Under the pieces are notes generated by a model. That model was not told the DNA's origin. It worked only from the letters and a program-made list of their open reading frames with translations, and ran no database searches. The translations under genes and the position numbers were made by a program. Positions 48,960 through 63,487 of a DNA stretch of 64,000 nt are shown here, piece after piece (within the stretch, counting starts at the first letter, position 1; each line of letters begins with the position of its first letter). Source of the stretch: Epiperipatus broadwayi (Eukaryota > Onychophora > Udeonychophora > Euonychophora > Peripatidae); NCBI GenBank assembly GCA_028023455.1, contig JAQFVV010012418.1, positions 10,828,563 to 10,892,562 of the forward strand, in the 5' to 3' direction.

Positions 48960-50895
48960 TGATACAATTTTAAAAACTGCAACAAAGATAGCTTGTAGAA
49001 AAAAAGCAGCAATTGATCAATAAAATTTCTATTGAGACTAGAGAATTTATGAAGAAAAGAAGGAATATGAAGATATACAAAAATAATGCATTAAAAAAAA
49101 TTGAATATCTCGAATTTTGTAAAATGGTGCAGAAAAGAGTTGAAAATGATATAAGAAAGCATAACTGTGAATTAGCAAGAAAAGCTGTAGAAGAGAATAA
49201 AAGTCTCAAGAGTGTAAAACAATATTTTGGTATTGGTTGAAAATTGATATCTGCAATAAGAAAAAAAATGATGGAATTATTAATAAAAAGAGAGATTACA
49301 TCATGAAATGGGTAGAAGACTTTTATCAAGAATTATATAGTAATAAACAACGAGTATCACCTATATCTATTACATCTTCTGAATTGCCCAGAATTTTAAA
49401 TGAAGAAGTGAGGCATGCAATTAAATGTATTAAGAAAAGAAAGGTGGAAGGTAATGATGGAATTATAATTGATATATTAAAAGAAGCAGGTAAAGAAATA
49501 GAATTTTTTTTAGCAAAGTTATATATCAAATGTCTAAATAATAAAGATGTATGAGATTATTGGTAGAATGCAGTATGAATATTGATATTTAAAAAAGGTG
49601 AAAAAGAAGATATTAGAAATTACAGACCTATCAGCCTTTTATCAGTTTTATACAAATTTTTTACCAAAATAATTATAACTCATCTACAGAGAACATTGGA
49701 TTTCCACCAACCAAGATAACAAGTTGGATTTAAAAGTGGTTTTAGTACAGTAGATCATATCCAGGTATTGAGGGAAGTTATAGAAAGGACAAATGAATAT
49801 GAGTTGCCATTATGTTTTGGATTTGTAGATTATGAAAAGGCATTTGATTCTATAAACATTTCTTCAGCGTCTAAAGCATTGGATCATCAAGGTATAGATC
49901 CAGGATATTGTCATATTTTAAAGAATCTCTATAAAAATGCAACATCAATAATTAGATTACATAAGAATACTGGGAAAGTCAACATTGAGAAGGGTGTAAG
50001 ACAGGGTGACTCCATATCTCCAAAACTTTTTACAGCAGTGCTGCAAGAAGTATTTTGTGGATTAAAATGGAAAGCTAATGGAGTGAAAGTAAATGGAGAT
50101 TATTTAAGTCATTTAGATTTTGCAGGTGATGTAGTTGTTTTTGAAAATAATGATTGAGAGCTGCAGGAAATGTTGCAGGAGTTATCAGATGAAAGTAGGA
50201 AAGTAGGACTAAAGATAAATGTCAAAAAGACTAAAGTAACATTTAATAGATTTTGTCAAATTATGAAAATAAGGATTGATTATGAAGAGTTAGAAGAAAT
50301 TAACAGTTATAGATATCTTGGTCAGATTATTAATACAGATAAAACCATAATGGATGAAATTAATCATAGAATTAAACTTGGTTGGAATGCTTTTAGTAGA
50401 AATAACTTGATACTAAAATGAAATATTTTTATGTGTTTGAAAAGGAAGGTTTTTAATGAATGTGTTTTACCAGTTCTTACTTATGGATTTGAGACTTGGA
50501 CACTTAATAGAAGAGCAATGCAGAGACTTCAGAGCACTCAAAGAAGTATGGATGGATGCAGGTCAGTGGTAACAAGAAGAGATCAAAAATGGTATATATG
50601 GGTAAGAGAACAACAGGTGTTACTGACCTCATTGAAAAAATTAAAAGATTGAAGTGGATTTGGGCTGGACATATTGTTAGAAGAGATAATAATAGATGGA
50701 CAATTGAAATCTTAAACTGGATTCCAAGAGATTGTAAAGGCCCCAAGAAGAGACCACATGTGATGTGGATTGATGAAATAAGAAAGTGTACAGGGGTGAT
50801 ATGGAGAAAAAAAGCTAAAAATCAGATAAGATGGATTGGACTTGGAGAGACCTTCATCCTGCAGTGGATTGATAATGGTTGATGATAATGAGGAT
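48960..50895 (+). pseudogene. RTE reverse transcriptase and C-terminal domain, decayed
   Basis: A basic linker (49013-49240) is followed by a region 49237-50652 that stays in one frame apart from stops at 49552, 49564, 49576, 49717, 50155 and 50419. Motifs in order are IFKKGEKEDIRNYRPISLLS (about 49590-49650), FVDYEKAFDSI (motif A, about 49822-49855), VRQGDSISPKLF (motif B, about 49996-50033) and DFAGDVVVF (motif C, near 50116-50142). The catalytic F/YADD has become FAGD. CLKRKVFNECVLPVLTYGFETWTL (in parts) follows at 50431-50510. After a frameshift, RLKWIWAGHIVRRDNNRW and RPHVMWIDEIRK (50640-50790) form the RTE C-terminal WAGH block. The missing Asp alone would abolish polymerase activity. 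Confidence 0.88.
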
Positions 50896-50905
50896 GAAGT
50901 ACATT

Positions 50906-53709
50906 ACTATCTATATTTATACATACAACAAGAAAAAAAATCAATCTGCATAATACAAACATTGACATTATATATATGATATAAGAAAATTAGTTGAAAC
51001 CTATAATACTTGCATGAATTCTATATTATAGATATAAAATAACTGCAACAACAATAACAACAACAAAAAAAAGAGGATAAAAATTACTGGTTAACAAAGA
51101 AAATTGCCTATAGGAATGAACCTTCTTAAAAAGTAGCAGATCAAGAGTTGGTGACTATAACTTCATAAAAACTGGTGAGATGTTGAGGTTTTACATCAAA
51201 GAAGGTCTGGTGCTTCATTTTGTGGTTTAGATAAGCAAAACTTTTAATTCACTTTAGTGTTAAATTTTTTGGTCTTATTAATTGTTAATTAATTGCATTC
51301 AACATATTAATTATCATCAATATTTACATTGTATTAAAGTAGTAATAAGAATTTATAATGTTTTCTTTGTTTGCAACTACTGTACTAAGTAATATTTTAT
51401 AGTGATTAAAAATCATCTCCACACATTGTATTTGTAATTTACATTAGAAGCACTTAATAATATACCTATATATTTGATTGTGAATATATTCAAGATTTAA
51501 AACTAAATTTCAAGCTTTTATGCTCTGCTTATTTATGCAGAGAAAAAATTACAGACTCTAAAGCTCAGATCGATGAATCATTCTTCCATATCCAGCATTT
51601 ATGATGTTTAATCATGAATTTTCATGCAACAGATATTCTATTTTTTCTGATTTCTATAAAAAGTTAGAGTATTTATATTGAATTCAGTAATTTATTTGTC
51701 ATTGCATCCATTGAAACATTATTCATCATTATTTAAAGAATGAAAATGAAAAAAAAAATATTAATAGAGTTGTCAGAGAAAAACTTGAATTTATTTATAC
51801 AGTGTTCATCATTAAATGAATCATTTATTTGAGTAAAGAAACAGCGTTTTACTAACATGCATAGACAGGAAAGTCCTTTGATGAAAATTTCAAATATAAA
51901 AAAATATATACAGAAATTTTGATTTTATACTATGAAAAAATAATAATATACATTCTTGTTACAAAATTTGCTATATGCCAATGTCAAAATTTCTTCTACA
52001 ACCATGAACAGTTGATTATTTTCTTAAAAAAGCTATAATATGATTTCCAAATTAATGTTATTTTATATTTGAAAATAAATATTGTTAGAATTTAAAATAT
52101 CAAAAGTAATGGATTTGTTTGTTATTATGTAGAATGACAATGCAAAAACATATAGGAATGTCTATTAAAATTTTACTTATTTAGTTACAAAATACACAAA
52201 TTTACTGTTAGACACTGCTTCCATAAAGTTGGTATTACTGTTTATGATATAATCAAAAGATAAATAAAAGAAGAACCAAGAGATGAAATATTAATTATTT
52301 TTATATAATGATATTTTTATTATAAGCACTTATTAATAAAAGTAATATTTATAAAAGCAAAAATATAAATTTGCAATATTTCACTAAATAACAGTAATTA
52401 TCATTTTAGATATCAATATTTTCTTAGCATTAATTTGAAAATAATAATTTATAATAATGTAAATAGTTATTCATGCTTATATAATATGGTAAGAGTACTT
52501 ACGATGGTACATTTTTTATAGAAACAAAAAAAAAGTGTTTATTTAGTAAGATTCTATATTTATAATATTATAAATATTTTATTAGTATCACTTGTAAATA
52601 AATTTTGCTACATAGCATTAATCATTAAATGATGTGAATATGGCATTCATGAGATGAATATCATGAGATGTGTTCTATGAAATACATAAATATTAAGTGC
52701 TTCTAAGTAAAAAAAATATAAATCACAATTTTTTATTACACTACAGTAACTGTAGATTAAACTAGTATGAATTATATACTCTTATATATGCTCCTTTTTA
52801 TAAAATGATGATGAAAGCATGAGATTATCCATATATTTTGAAAAATATTACCATAGCATATAAATTAAGAATGTTCATTTTTATTTCAACTTCTTTATAA
52901 CAGTGATGAAGAGTTATTGAAATAATTCTTCATATTTTAAGAGTTCCCTTATGCTTCATGAAATTCAAAATCTATGACATAAATGAATAATTATCACTCT
53001 TTTACTGTTATATTAAAGCTAAATCCTTGAAAAAATATATTTTGATAAACAACTTATATGTGTAAAGTTTTACAAAATTAGAAATTCTGATGTATTAAAA
53101 CCCTTAAAGAAGTATTGAATGTTTATTTATATGATTAAAATTATTACACAAGACTTTATAAATTACATGATTCTTTACAAGATATACTAATATCATCTAT
53201 ATTTAATGTTTGACAATGCATGATATTGTGGATATTATTAACACACATGCATTATATATAGTGTTGTAATGTATTTGCACTAAAAGTATGTTCTTAGACA
53301 TAAGTATTCATAAAACCCACACACAAACGTTATAAACATGCCCAAGCAGAAGTTAATTTTTATTTTTGAAATCTATTTTTAACATTATTAATTTTTTTGA
53401 ACGAAAAAATATTTTAAACCCTCTTACAGTAGGATCTGAGACCAATATTCATTACTTAAAAAAAAATTGTAAATATTTGGAGAATTTATTAATTTGTTGA
53501 TTTTATTGTATTATTATAACATATTTGTTGAACAATCAATCCTTTTTTATTGTGCTAAAATAACTGTAGACATCTTTTTATTTTAATTAGTATTTATTAA
53601 ATTAACTAAGTCTTAAAGCATATATTAATATAGTGTCATAAATACCATAAAATCTGTGAAATAGATAGATACATTTGGTAGAAACAGAATTAGTGTATAT
53701 AGATATTAG
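50906..53709. other. Non-coding, AT-rich
   Basis: No supportable gene. A CAACAACAA run near 51047-51068. Nothing else recognised. Confidence 0.45.
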
Positions 53710-55172
53710 ATTAAAAATAATCAATTTAAAACAAAATTGAAATAGACAACTCACTATAAATAAATAAAATATTCAATACATCAATCCAGCTTTCATCCCT
53801 TAATGGAACATTTTCAAGATGTTTCTTTTTATACAACCACTGACCAATTATCCTACAGAAACTCCCTCAATGGACATTATTTACATTACATTATAATAAA
53901 TATAATTATTAAAATACATGCATTAATTAGTAAAATACATGAATGTACATACAAATGAATAAACTTATTGCAGTCCCTTCTTCCCCCGTAATAATATATA
54001 TATAAATAATCCCAGCGCATAACGTTATACTGAAATAAATATATACAAATATTAAGCATTAAATCATCCCACATGATTAAGAAATCCAGTACTGCCCTCT
54101 GTGAACTAATATATAAAATACATTAGAGTTCGTATTTCAAAATAGCCAGATCAAAATGATACCACTTTGACCTATCTGCTATCTGATGTTATATATTGAA
54201 ATATGAACAAACTCAAACAAAGAACTTGAAATTTAGCAAACAATGATCTTAAATTTTGCTACAAAAACATGTTTTACTATTATTATATAAAGACAAACTA
54301 AACTTTAGTAATTTTAATTTTTAAACGACCTAACACAAATATATAGAAAATAATCCCAGTGCATGATGCTATACTGAAATAAATATATACAAATATTAAG
54401 CATTAAATCACCCACATGGTTAAGAAATCCAGTACTGCCCTCTGTGAACTAATATATAAAATACATTTGAGTTTGTATTTTAAATTAGCCAAAATGATCT
54501 GGCTATTTTGAAATATGATCTCTAATGTATTTTATATATTAGTTCACAAAGAGCAGTACTGGATTTCTTAATCATGTGGGGTGATTTAATGCTTAATATT
54601 TGTATATATGTATACACACAAATAATCTAAACAAAATCAATAATAATAATTCCTTCATTTTATTTTTAAAATTATGACTCTAAAATTTCCAATAATCTAA
54701 CAATGCAATCCCCCTCCCTAATTTTGTTAGACTTTTAACCATATTTACATATTTGTTAATTTTCTTGAATATACAAAGTTTCAAAACATTTTCTTTTCTT
54801 GTAATTTTTAACATACTTTATTATCTGAATATTTTTCACAATTCATTTTATATCCAGTATCCAAAAAATGTATATATGGCCCTGATCTTATGTCCTTTCT
54901 ATTAATTACCCTATCATTCTCCTTATCTCTTTCCATGACAGTCTTTCCTGTCTGACCTCTATATATATATCACATATTGCAAAGCTCACAACTAATTTTA
55001 TCAATTAATTGTACACAATTTTTAATATTACCATTCTTTTTAACATATACAAAACATTTTGAAAAGGTTCCATTAAAAAATAAAAGTCATATTGATGTAT
55101 TAAATTGTTTTTATTTATAGTGAGTTGTCTATTGAAATTTTGTTTTAAATTAACATTTTTTAATTTTATATA
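53710..55172 (-). mobile_element. Composite PLE fragment inside nested inverted repeats
   Basis: Outer arms: 53710-53790 is the inverted copy of 55088-55170 (about 75 bp; TAGTGAGTTGTCTATT core). Inside, a block of about 150 bp at 54007-54160 recurs directly at 54351-54500 and is inverted at 54497-54620 (shared AAGAAATCCAGTACTGCCCT). To the right a decayed GIY-YIG domain reads on the minus strand (separate entry). The repeats are where PLE terminal repeats would lie relative to that domain. Structure resembles other PLE copies here, but the family is different from the 33.65 and 38.3 kb PLE. Confidence 0.62.
54690..55030 (-). pseudogene. GIY-YIG endonuclease remnant of a second PLE
   Basis: On the minus strand, from about 55020: LIDKISCELCN, one stop, then YIYRGQTGKTVMERDKEN (about 54970-54910), followed by RKDIRSGPYIHFLDTGYKMN. 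The CxxC pair, the Gln-Thr-Gly of the YIGQTGR motif and the following Arg/Glu-rich helix are typical of PLE GIY-YIG domains. At least one internal stop and no RT upstream within the window; a severely 5'-truncated copy. Confidence 0.7.
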
Positions 55173-56207
55173 TAGAAGGCAACATTATAGACAAATTTTA
55201 ACACTGAAGTTTGATCATTTAAAATATTTATAGATATTAGAGTACAGTTTAGTCCCTTAATTAGAAAAAAAGTTATGCACATTGTTTTATTATTAATAAT
55301 AATTTGTATATTAATACATTTTGTAGTTATTAATTATAAGTATTAAAGTAATTTCAGTGATATAGGTACTAATTCAAATATTAATTCCAAATTATGCATG
55401 CATGATGGGAAATATACCCGCATATTTATATGAAATAAAATTCCAAATTCTTTGAATTAGGTGATGATCAATCATAAGTTATCACTTTAAACTATTATTA
55501 TTATTAGTATTATTATTGTAAAATATTTCTATTGTGCCATATTTAAAACATGTACCGACTGCCATATATATATTGTGCCATTACTATTTAGTCATTAGCT
55601 AAATTTGTAGTAATGTGCATGAAAGAAAATATACAACAAAAATCATCATCACATTTTTATATAAAAAGGAAGCTGTAGGGCATCCAAGTTTAAACTCTAC
55701 AAGATCCAGTTCTAAAAGCTTAAGATATAAAGATGTTGTGACAACAGTTATATTCTTTAATTATTTGTGTGTTGATAAAAACCTCAAAAAGAGTAGTACA
55801 CACAGTTAATTATTCCATATTTAATTTTTTTTTGTTAAAAAATAAAGTTATAACGCACATGTATAGGCAGTGTGTGTTATAAAAGCTATTTAGTTAATCA
55901 CTTTTAAATTACAAATATTAAACTCTCTTCAAAGCTAACCTACATTTGCCAAATTCTGATATTTTATTCTTTCTCTATTTTGCTTTTCTATAATTGTAAT
56001 TTAGATTTAAAAGCTAAGGATTTAATCTTAAATATTAGGGTTATAATTACTAAGCTAGCAATTAGATTATTTTAATGTCAGTTTATAAATAATTTGAATG
56101 AGTGTGTGTGTACATTGCATACATAAACTACATTTTTATTTATTAAATATTGAAAGAAAAAGAAGAAAATCTGTTATATTATTTTTTTTCTTACTCAACA
56201 ATTTTTT
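55173..56207. other. Non-coding, AT-rich
   Basis: No supportable gene. A 64-codon frame at 55615-55809 has a less AT-driven composition (Ser, Arg, Lys, Thr) than most in the window but no known motif. Confidence 0.4.
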
Positions 56208-57150
56208 TTGTATTATAAGGGTTGTTTTTCTGTTGAAAAACTTAGAGATGATGTGAGAAGTCTGATTTTAAAAATGTCTCATCTTAAGATCAAAAGAAAG
56301 AAGCTCAAAATTGAGATGTTACATAGGTGTAAAAAAGGATTAAGACTATTTTTCTTCAAGACAAAAGTTTGTCTGGAAACCAGGTGTGTGATTTTTTTTA
56401 ATGTTCCTAAAAAAGATTGCACTCTCCAGCTAAAAACGAATTGGTCAAAAATAGAAATAAAAATATCGGATATAAAAGCAGTCTGGAAAATCAGTTGATA
56501 TTATAGAGACTTTTAAGAATATTGAAACTAGAAAAGACAATGATTTTTAATTCAACCCGATATCCTTTTTTTAAAAACATTTTTTTAATATAAAGTTTTG
56601 AAGGTTAAAAATATAGGGATGTCAGGCTAGAAAAAAAATATATGTCTCATCGTGGGATTTTTCCAGGCCACCTTGGAACCAGCATATCATATAGGAAAGA
56701 AAAGATGTCTTGTCTGAAAAATAATATTCTACACCTTTCAACTGACCGAGAGAAATAAGATGTTTTTAAATAGAAAGAAGAAAACATTCACCTGCATTTA
56801 AAATCTGAAGAAAATGAATAATCTACAGATAAATATTAAATCATCAAGTCCAATTAATTGTTCCAGTAACTGAGTTTAAACCCAAGAAAAATTATAAATG
56901 TGAAAACAACTGCTGTACTTCATCCACTAAAAGAATCATGCTTAACAGGAAGAGAGGAAAAGTTCATATAATGATTTCCAAATTGTCCACTAAAGCAAAG
57001 AACCTCAATAGGATCATCATTATCAAATAATTATATACCTCAAGAAAGAGATTGTTCCAAAGAAAAATGGAAATGGTAGCTGCAAAATATAGACATTGAA
57101 CAAGATAAATTTGAATTATTGGAAGTCGCTACAAAGAATAGCACTGGTAA
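56208..57150 (+). pseudogene. Unrecognised, possibly decayed or exon-like coding region
   Basis: This kilobase is less T-rich and less repetitive than its surroundings. The 96-codon frame at 56208-56498 encodes a strongly basic peptide (many Lys and Arg, five Cys) without a known domain. Further short frames continue on the same strand, for example about 56840-57030 with a KCENNCCTSSTKR segment. No frame is long, no canonical splice sites bracket them convincingly, and I recognise no family. It could be an old pseudogene, an exon pair with weak sites, or chance. Confidence 0.22.
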
Positions 57151-58467
57151 TAAAAGTTTTTCTTTTATATATTTTCTTTATGATATCAGAGACTTAGTAA
57201 AATTTTAGCAACAGAGTGGTATATTTTTGTTTAAAGAACTTTTAAAACAACCAAGATCAATTGAAACCCAGAATTTCTCAATAAAGATAAACATAAGCAT
57301 TAATGATTTTATATGTACTAAAATTATGATTGTCTTTTAACTTAAAGTTATGAAATGTTATTAATATGTAACATAATTTTTTTTGTTATTGTTATTTTGT
57401 TTTAAATAATATTTTTATTATGGGGATAAAACATACACATATATAATATAATACTTGTTGCATATATGTAATTGTGTGTGAGTGTAAAATAATAGGCAGT
57501 ATTAAAAATATTGGATGTTTGTTTTCTAGCATTTCAGAGGGTAGAAGGGAGGGGAGAAAAATAATTTAAAACTTGTTTCTAAAACTTGCTCTTTCCAATT
57601 TTACTAACATTTATTTTTGTCATTCTACTTTACATGTTAGATTTATAAAGGTATGTGTGCAAAAGAGAAAAGAGAGAGAGAAAAAAGGAGTGTTTATATA
57701 TTTTGAGACATCTTCTTGTGGAGTGAAAATCATGGTCAATGTGACATCCAATTTGAAATACATTTATGGGAAAGAGGGAAGAATTTAAAATTAATGTTAT
57801 GATTTTAAAACAGTCGATTATGATTATTGTTGTTATTGTTAATATCAATTTTCATGTAGATATCGAAATTTTTATGTATATGTTAGAAATGCAGCAATAA
57901 ATATTAATTGTTTTATTAAACGAGGTGTATGTATTTTATTGATAATAGTCTTTATTCATTGTGATCATTCATCATCAATGGTTGATATTGATTATTTAAG
58001 ATTTAATTAGATATACTAAAATTAAGCAGTGATTATGAATTTCTTTCTAAAAATTAGGTTTTATGTTTAGGCTTAGTCCTAAAGCTGTGGTTGAAACCAT
58101 TATCGTTATCATTATCATCATCATCATCATCAACATTTTAATTAATGACTAGTTAAATGTTTAAAGGCCATAAATAAATATTGATTTCATAGTATTTAGT
58201 GATTTCTGAATAATTATCATATCACCATCTCATCATTTATTTTATGCAAGGATGAGTGAATTGCCGTCCTAAATTAATAATAATAATCTGAGCTAGTAAA
58301 ACTTATAAAAAAGTATTGAAATGCATTTATTATGTTAAGATCTAGGAAAGATTTCTGTCTAATGAATTTTATACACTCCACTTTAGTTTAAGGTTATGTT
58401 TACCTAAACATTAGTGCATACAGTGATATGGGTTGAAAAGCAAAATCCTCCATTTTTATTAAAAATA
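57151..58467. other. Non-coding, AT-rich
   Basis: No supportable gene. (ATC)n run near 58107-58130. Open frames at 57573-57788 and 57630-57848 overlap on opposite strands and carry no motif. Confidence 0.45.
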
Positions 58468-58553
58468 AAGTACCAAAAAGGGATTCAAACTCGGTACATG
58501 TGAAAAAGTTATAAATATAACTTTGTCTAGGTCCAGTTAACCTAGTGGCACCC
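58468..58553 (-). repeat. tRNA-derived SINE, family 2 (minus strand)
   Basis: Read on the minus strand, GGGTGCC at the 5' end can pair with GGTACTT at the 3' end (G-U pairs allowed). TAGGTTAACTGG fits the tRNA A box within a D arm whose stem TAGGT/ACCTA is intact. AAAGTTATA/TATAACTTT forms the anticodon-arm region, and GAGTTTGAATCCC fits box B. Length is 86 nt. Unlike family 1 it suggests a type I tRNA ancestor. An A/T-rich tail follows. A 5' half-copy occurs at 16040-16117. No target duplication identified. Confidence 0.65.
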
Positions 58554-60010
<1,457 letters not shown>

Positions 60011-60086
60011 TATCTCTTTATATATATATATAAAATTAATAAAACAAGTCATAAATTTAGTAACTTGCTTTTAAGCTTGCATTTAA

Positions 60087-60322
60087 TGATCACTAGATGG
60101 AGGTTACCAAGAGCTCTAATCATGCTTTATTTTATAAGTGTCAAAAAAGAAAGAATTCAAAATGTCTATCGAAAAGTTTCTATCTCAAGAGGTGAGCCAT
60201 AAGCTCGAAAGCAATAGGTCTGGACAAAGAGACTTTCCAATAGAGATTTTGAATTCTTTCTCTTTTGGCACTTATAAAATAAAGCTTGATTAGAGCTATT
60301 GGTACACTCCATCTAGTGATCA
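60087..60322. mobile_element. Foldback element B
   Basis: The left arm starts TGATCACTAGATGGAGG (60087) and the right arm ends with the complement CTCCATCTAGTGATCA (60322). Arms are about 92 bp with a loop of about 50 bp. They share TGATCAC, GATGGAG and GAGCT-TTGGT blocks with foldback A at 35127-35337, but the inner sequence differs. It sits within TA-rich DNA between tandem-repeat copies. Non-coding. Confidence 0.72.
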
Positions 60323-62372
60323 TATATATATATATATTGTTAATTATAATAATCCATGGAAATATTCAATTCAATATATATATAAATTTGAATTATTTGC
60401 TATATTAATTATGGTTATGCTAATACCAAATTATTACTGAGAATTCTTTCTAATTAGCAATCTTTATTAGATTTTCTGGGTACAAAAAACAAAAAAAGGA
60501 AATAGTAAATGGTTATATATTACATTTACAAAACAAATATTTCAATAGAAGTTAGAATATTGTTATAAACAGTGACTTATTATTTTATTCTGTGATTATA
60601 TATATATATATATATTAAAATTTATTGATCCTTTAATATTTATTTATCTTGACATTTTTTTGCATTAAGCTACTTATATGCTGTTTTATATTTTTTTATA
60701 TATATATGTTAGAAAACACATTTAAATATCACACTAATAGTTTTTAGTAAAAAAACAGTGAAGAAGGTATTTCTCACTAAGCTTGTCAAATGTTGAATCG
60801 TGAGAATTATGGAAATGTTGTGGATATCCTCATTACTTCTACATCATGAAGCTCTTCCAATATATTTTTTAATAATTTAAGAACTATTGTGTTTATCATT
60901 TTCTTTGCAATCAAACATTAAATTTGTTTTATTATTTTTTATTCAATTAATTTGTTAAATGCATTTTGTGTTTGCATTTTAGAAAAAAATGGAAATAAGA
61001 TATAAAAAAAATTATGTCAAATATTTTGATACCTAATTTTTTTTTTTCAATATGATTTTTCCTTTATCTTTAAGTTTTTGAATGTTGCTATTTTACTTTC
61101 ATCTTTTCTGTGCTATCATTAAGTATTTTTTCTTCTCATATATATATATTGTAATGGCACATTGATAGCTACATGTATCAAATATAATAATAATAAATAG
61201 CAGTATTTTCATTATTCTACATGCTCAGTAGATTTTATTTTAAATGCTCAGTAGATAAAGGGTTAGATTGTATTCCAGTAGTTGGGTGTGCAAATTTCCA
61301 GCATTTTATCTCAAACAAATACTTTAGCTTTATTAAAAAAAGATTTTGGGAAAAAATAATGTAAACACATTCAAAACAAACTAAAGTTATTAAAACTATT
61401 AACTAAGTAATAAAATTACCATTAGTTAAATTTCATTTATATAATTGCAATTTATTTCAAAATAAATTCTGATTACCCAAAAAGTAATATAATTCTGGTT
61501 TTCTTTTGTTATTTTTTATGAATCATCATCATCTTTTTTGTGTGTTTTTGAAAAACATACAATTGATAATGTTTAGATAGAGGTAACAATTTTGATCTTT
61601 GGTAAACATGACAATGAAATAGATTAAGATAAAATTTGGATAGAAATGACTGATTTCTTTGTCAAAAAGCACCCATTAACTGATAAAAAGATTGTGAAAA
61701 TTATTTTAATACTCAGAATGCTTTTCTAGCAGAGAGTGGATTATACAATTTTACCATGAAAGCCATCATCAGACAGAATATTTCATAAATTTACACATAT
61801 AATTAGAGGTATATTGTAAAGATTGCTGTTATTTCTTAAATGCACAATGACTTCATACATGTATAGTTTAAGTTTCCTTAGAATGACTTGCTAAAAGATT
61901 CAGTTGTCTGTCTCTCTGCTGGTATAGCTAGACCATAGAATATATATTAATATTGTTCCATATTGTATTAAAAGAATGCCCTACTATAAAGAAACAATCA
62001 TTGTCACTCTATTCTGGCTCTATTTATTTATCTGTTCTTCATCCAAAAAAAAGTGGAGAAAATCTACTGATGCCTGCAAAGTATACAACCAAAACTATGA
62101 CCAATACATGGAAGTATCATAAACTATTTTCATGGAATAAAGCAAATTCACTTTGCTTTGCAATTGTTTAAATTCTACAGATGTTGAAAGTATTGTATAA
62201 ACTAAATTGTTCATCTCTAATCAAAAAGTGTATTGGAGTGATCAGAAAACTAAACTCAAATGACTTTGTTGACAAAACAGGAAATAAAGAATCTAAAAGT
62301 TTATTATAGTTAGAATATGTTTTTATGTAAATACTTCTTTCTGGCAAAAGATGAATAGGCTGAATTAAGATA
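60323..62372. other. Non-coding, AT-rich
   Basis: No supportable gene. Several short TA runs. The frame at 61953-62171 (72 codons) has no recognised motif. Confidence 0.45.
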
Positions 62373-62604
<232 letters not shown>

Positions 62605-63439
62605 TGTTTTGTTAACCATAAATATTTATTATCTATTTATTTTATACTAATCTACCTGTTATAAAGTACTATCTGTTTGCCTAGAGTAAGCCTTGAGTAA
62701 TTGGCTTTATTGTCTTAGTTATCTTTATGTTTGTTATATATTTCCTAATTGAAATTTTTGATATATTTATTTATGAATATTATTATGTATCACTGTTCAG
62801 TTATATAGTTTAAACCTAGATTAGGCATCTGGAGTATATTAAAATATAATGTACTTTACCATTACCTAATAACAAAATGTGGATGCCTTATCAAAGATTG
62901 TATCATCTTTGTTGGGTACAATGTACTTTGTTTGATGGAATGTGAGATTCATTACTTGTTGCCATTATGTAAAATAAAACTTGTTGCTAGATATTTTTGC
63001 CTTTGATAATTTTTTATTTATACTTTTCACCAAATTAGCTAACTAGTACAATATTGTAAATGAATTTTATGAAACCAAGCAATGGTTCAGTGCTGATAGA
63101 ATGTCCACTAATGGGGGTATAAATTCAAACCTTTGCTGCTAGAAGCATCATTATGAGGATTAACTAGTAATAGCATCATTCCAATAACTTTTGGTATCAT
63201 ACATTATATCCATATGAAGAGCAGGAAGTATTTGTGGAATGAACATTATCAGCAATAGATTCTTAAACCTGAAATGCACTTCAGTATGCTCATCATAGAT
63301 ATTACATTTTATTGCCTAAGTGTGATCTGATCCTAGTTCCTATTGTGACATCTGGTTACAATATATATATTCTCATGGATAAATGATAAATCCAAAGTAT
63401 TATTTCTGGGAGATTTGGTGTAGTAAAAATGTAATAACT
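62605..63439. other. Non-coding interval
   Basis: No feature recognised. Confidence 0.4.
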
Positions 63440-63487
63440 AAATAGCTGATGTTTCAGTACAATAACAAGTACTCTCCTCAGAGCTTT
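63440..63487 (-). ncRNA. Hammerhead-like core in a PLE-type tail
   Basis: On the minus strand, CTGAGGA (63475-63481) fits the CUGANGA box with G at the variable position 7. It is followed by G, a stem AGTAC/GTACT with loop TTGTTATT, then GAAAC (63451-63455) and the triplet ATC. AGCT just before the box and AGCT just after the triplet are complementary, giving a four-pair stem I. Stem III is minimal: GAAAC runs straight into ATC. The sequence style resembles PLE terminal regions such as 33655-33880. Activity is untested. Confidence 0.45.

Larger units (their letters stand above)
47990..50905 (+). mobile_element. RTE-type non-LTR retrotransposon, near full length, inactive
   Basis: Single plus-strand element running from a GC-richer 5' end (from about 47990; AAGGTGGTGG and GAATCCCCTGATTGCGATCC blocks) through APE endonuclease, RT and C-terminal domain to a TGATGATAATGAGGATGA tail near 50905. 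RTE elements typically end in short tandem repeats of this kind. There is no separate ORF1. The order and motifs fit the RTE clade common in arthropods, molluscs and vertebrates. A few frameshifts and at least six in-frame stops separate the parts, but overall similarity to the RTE consensus I know is high, so it is younger than the other LINE remnants here. Confidence 0.88.
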
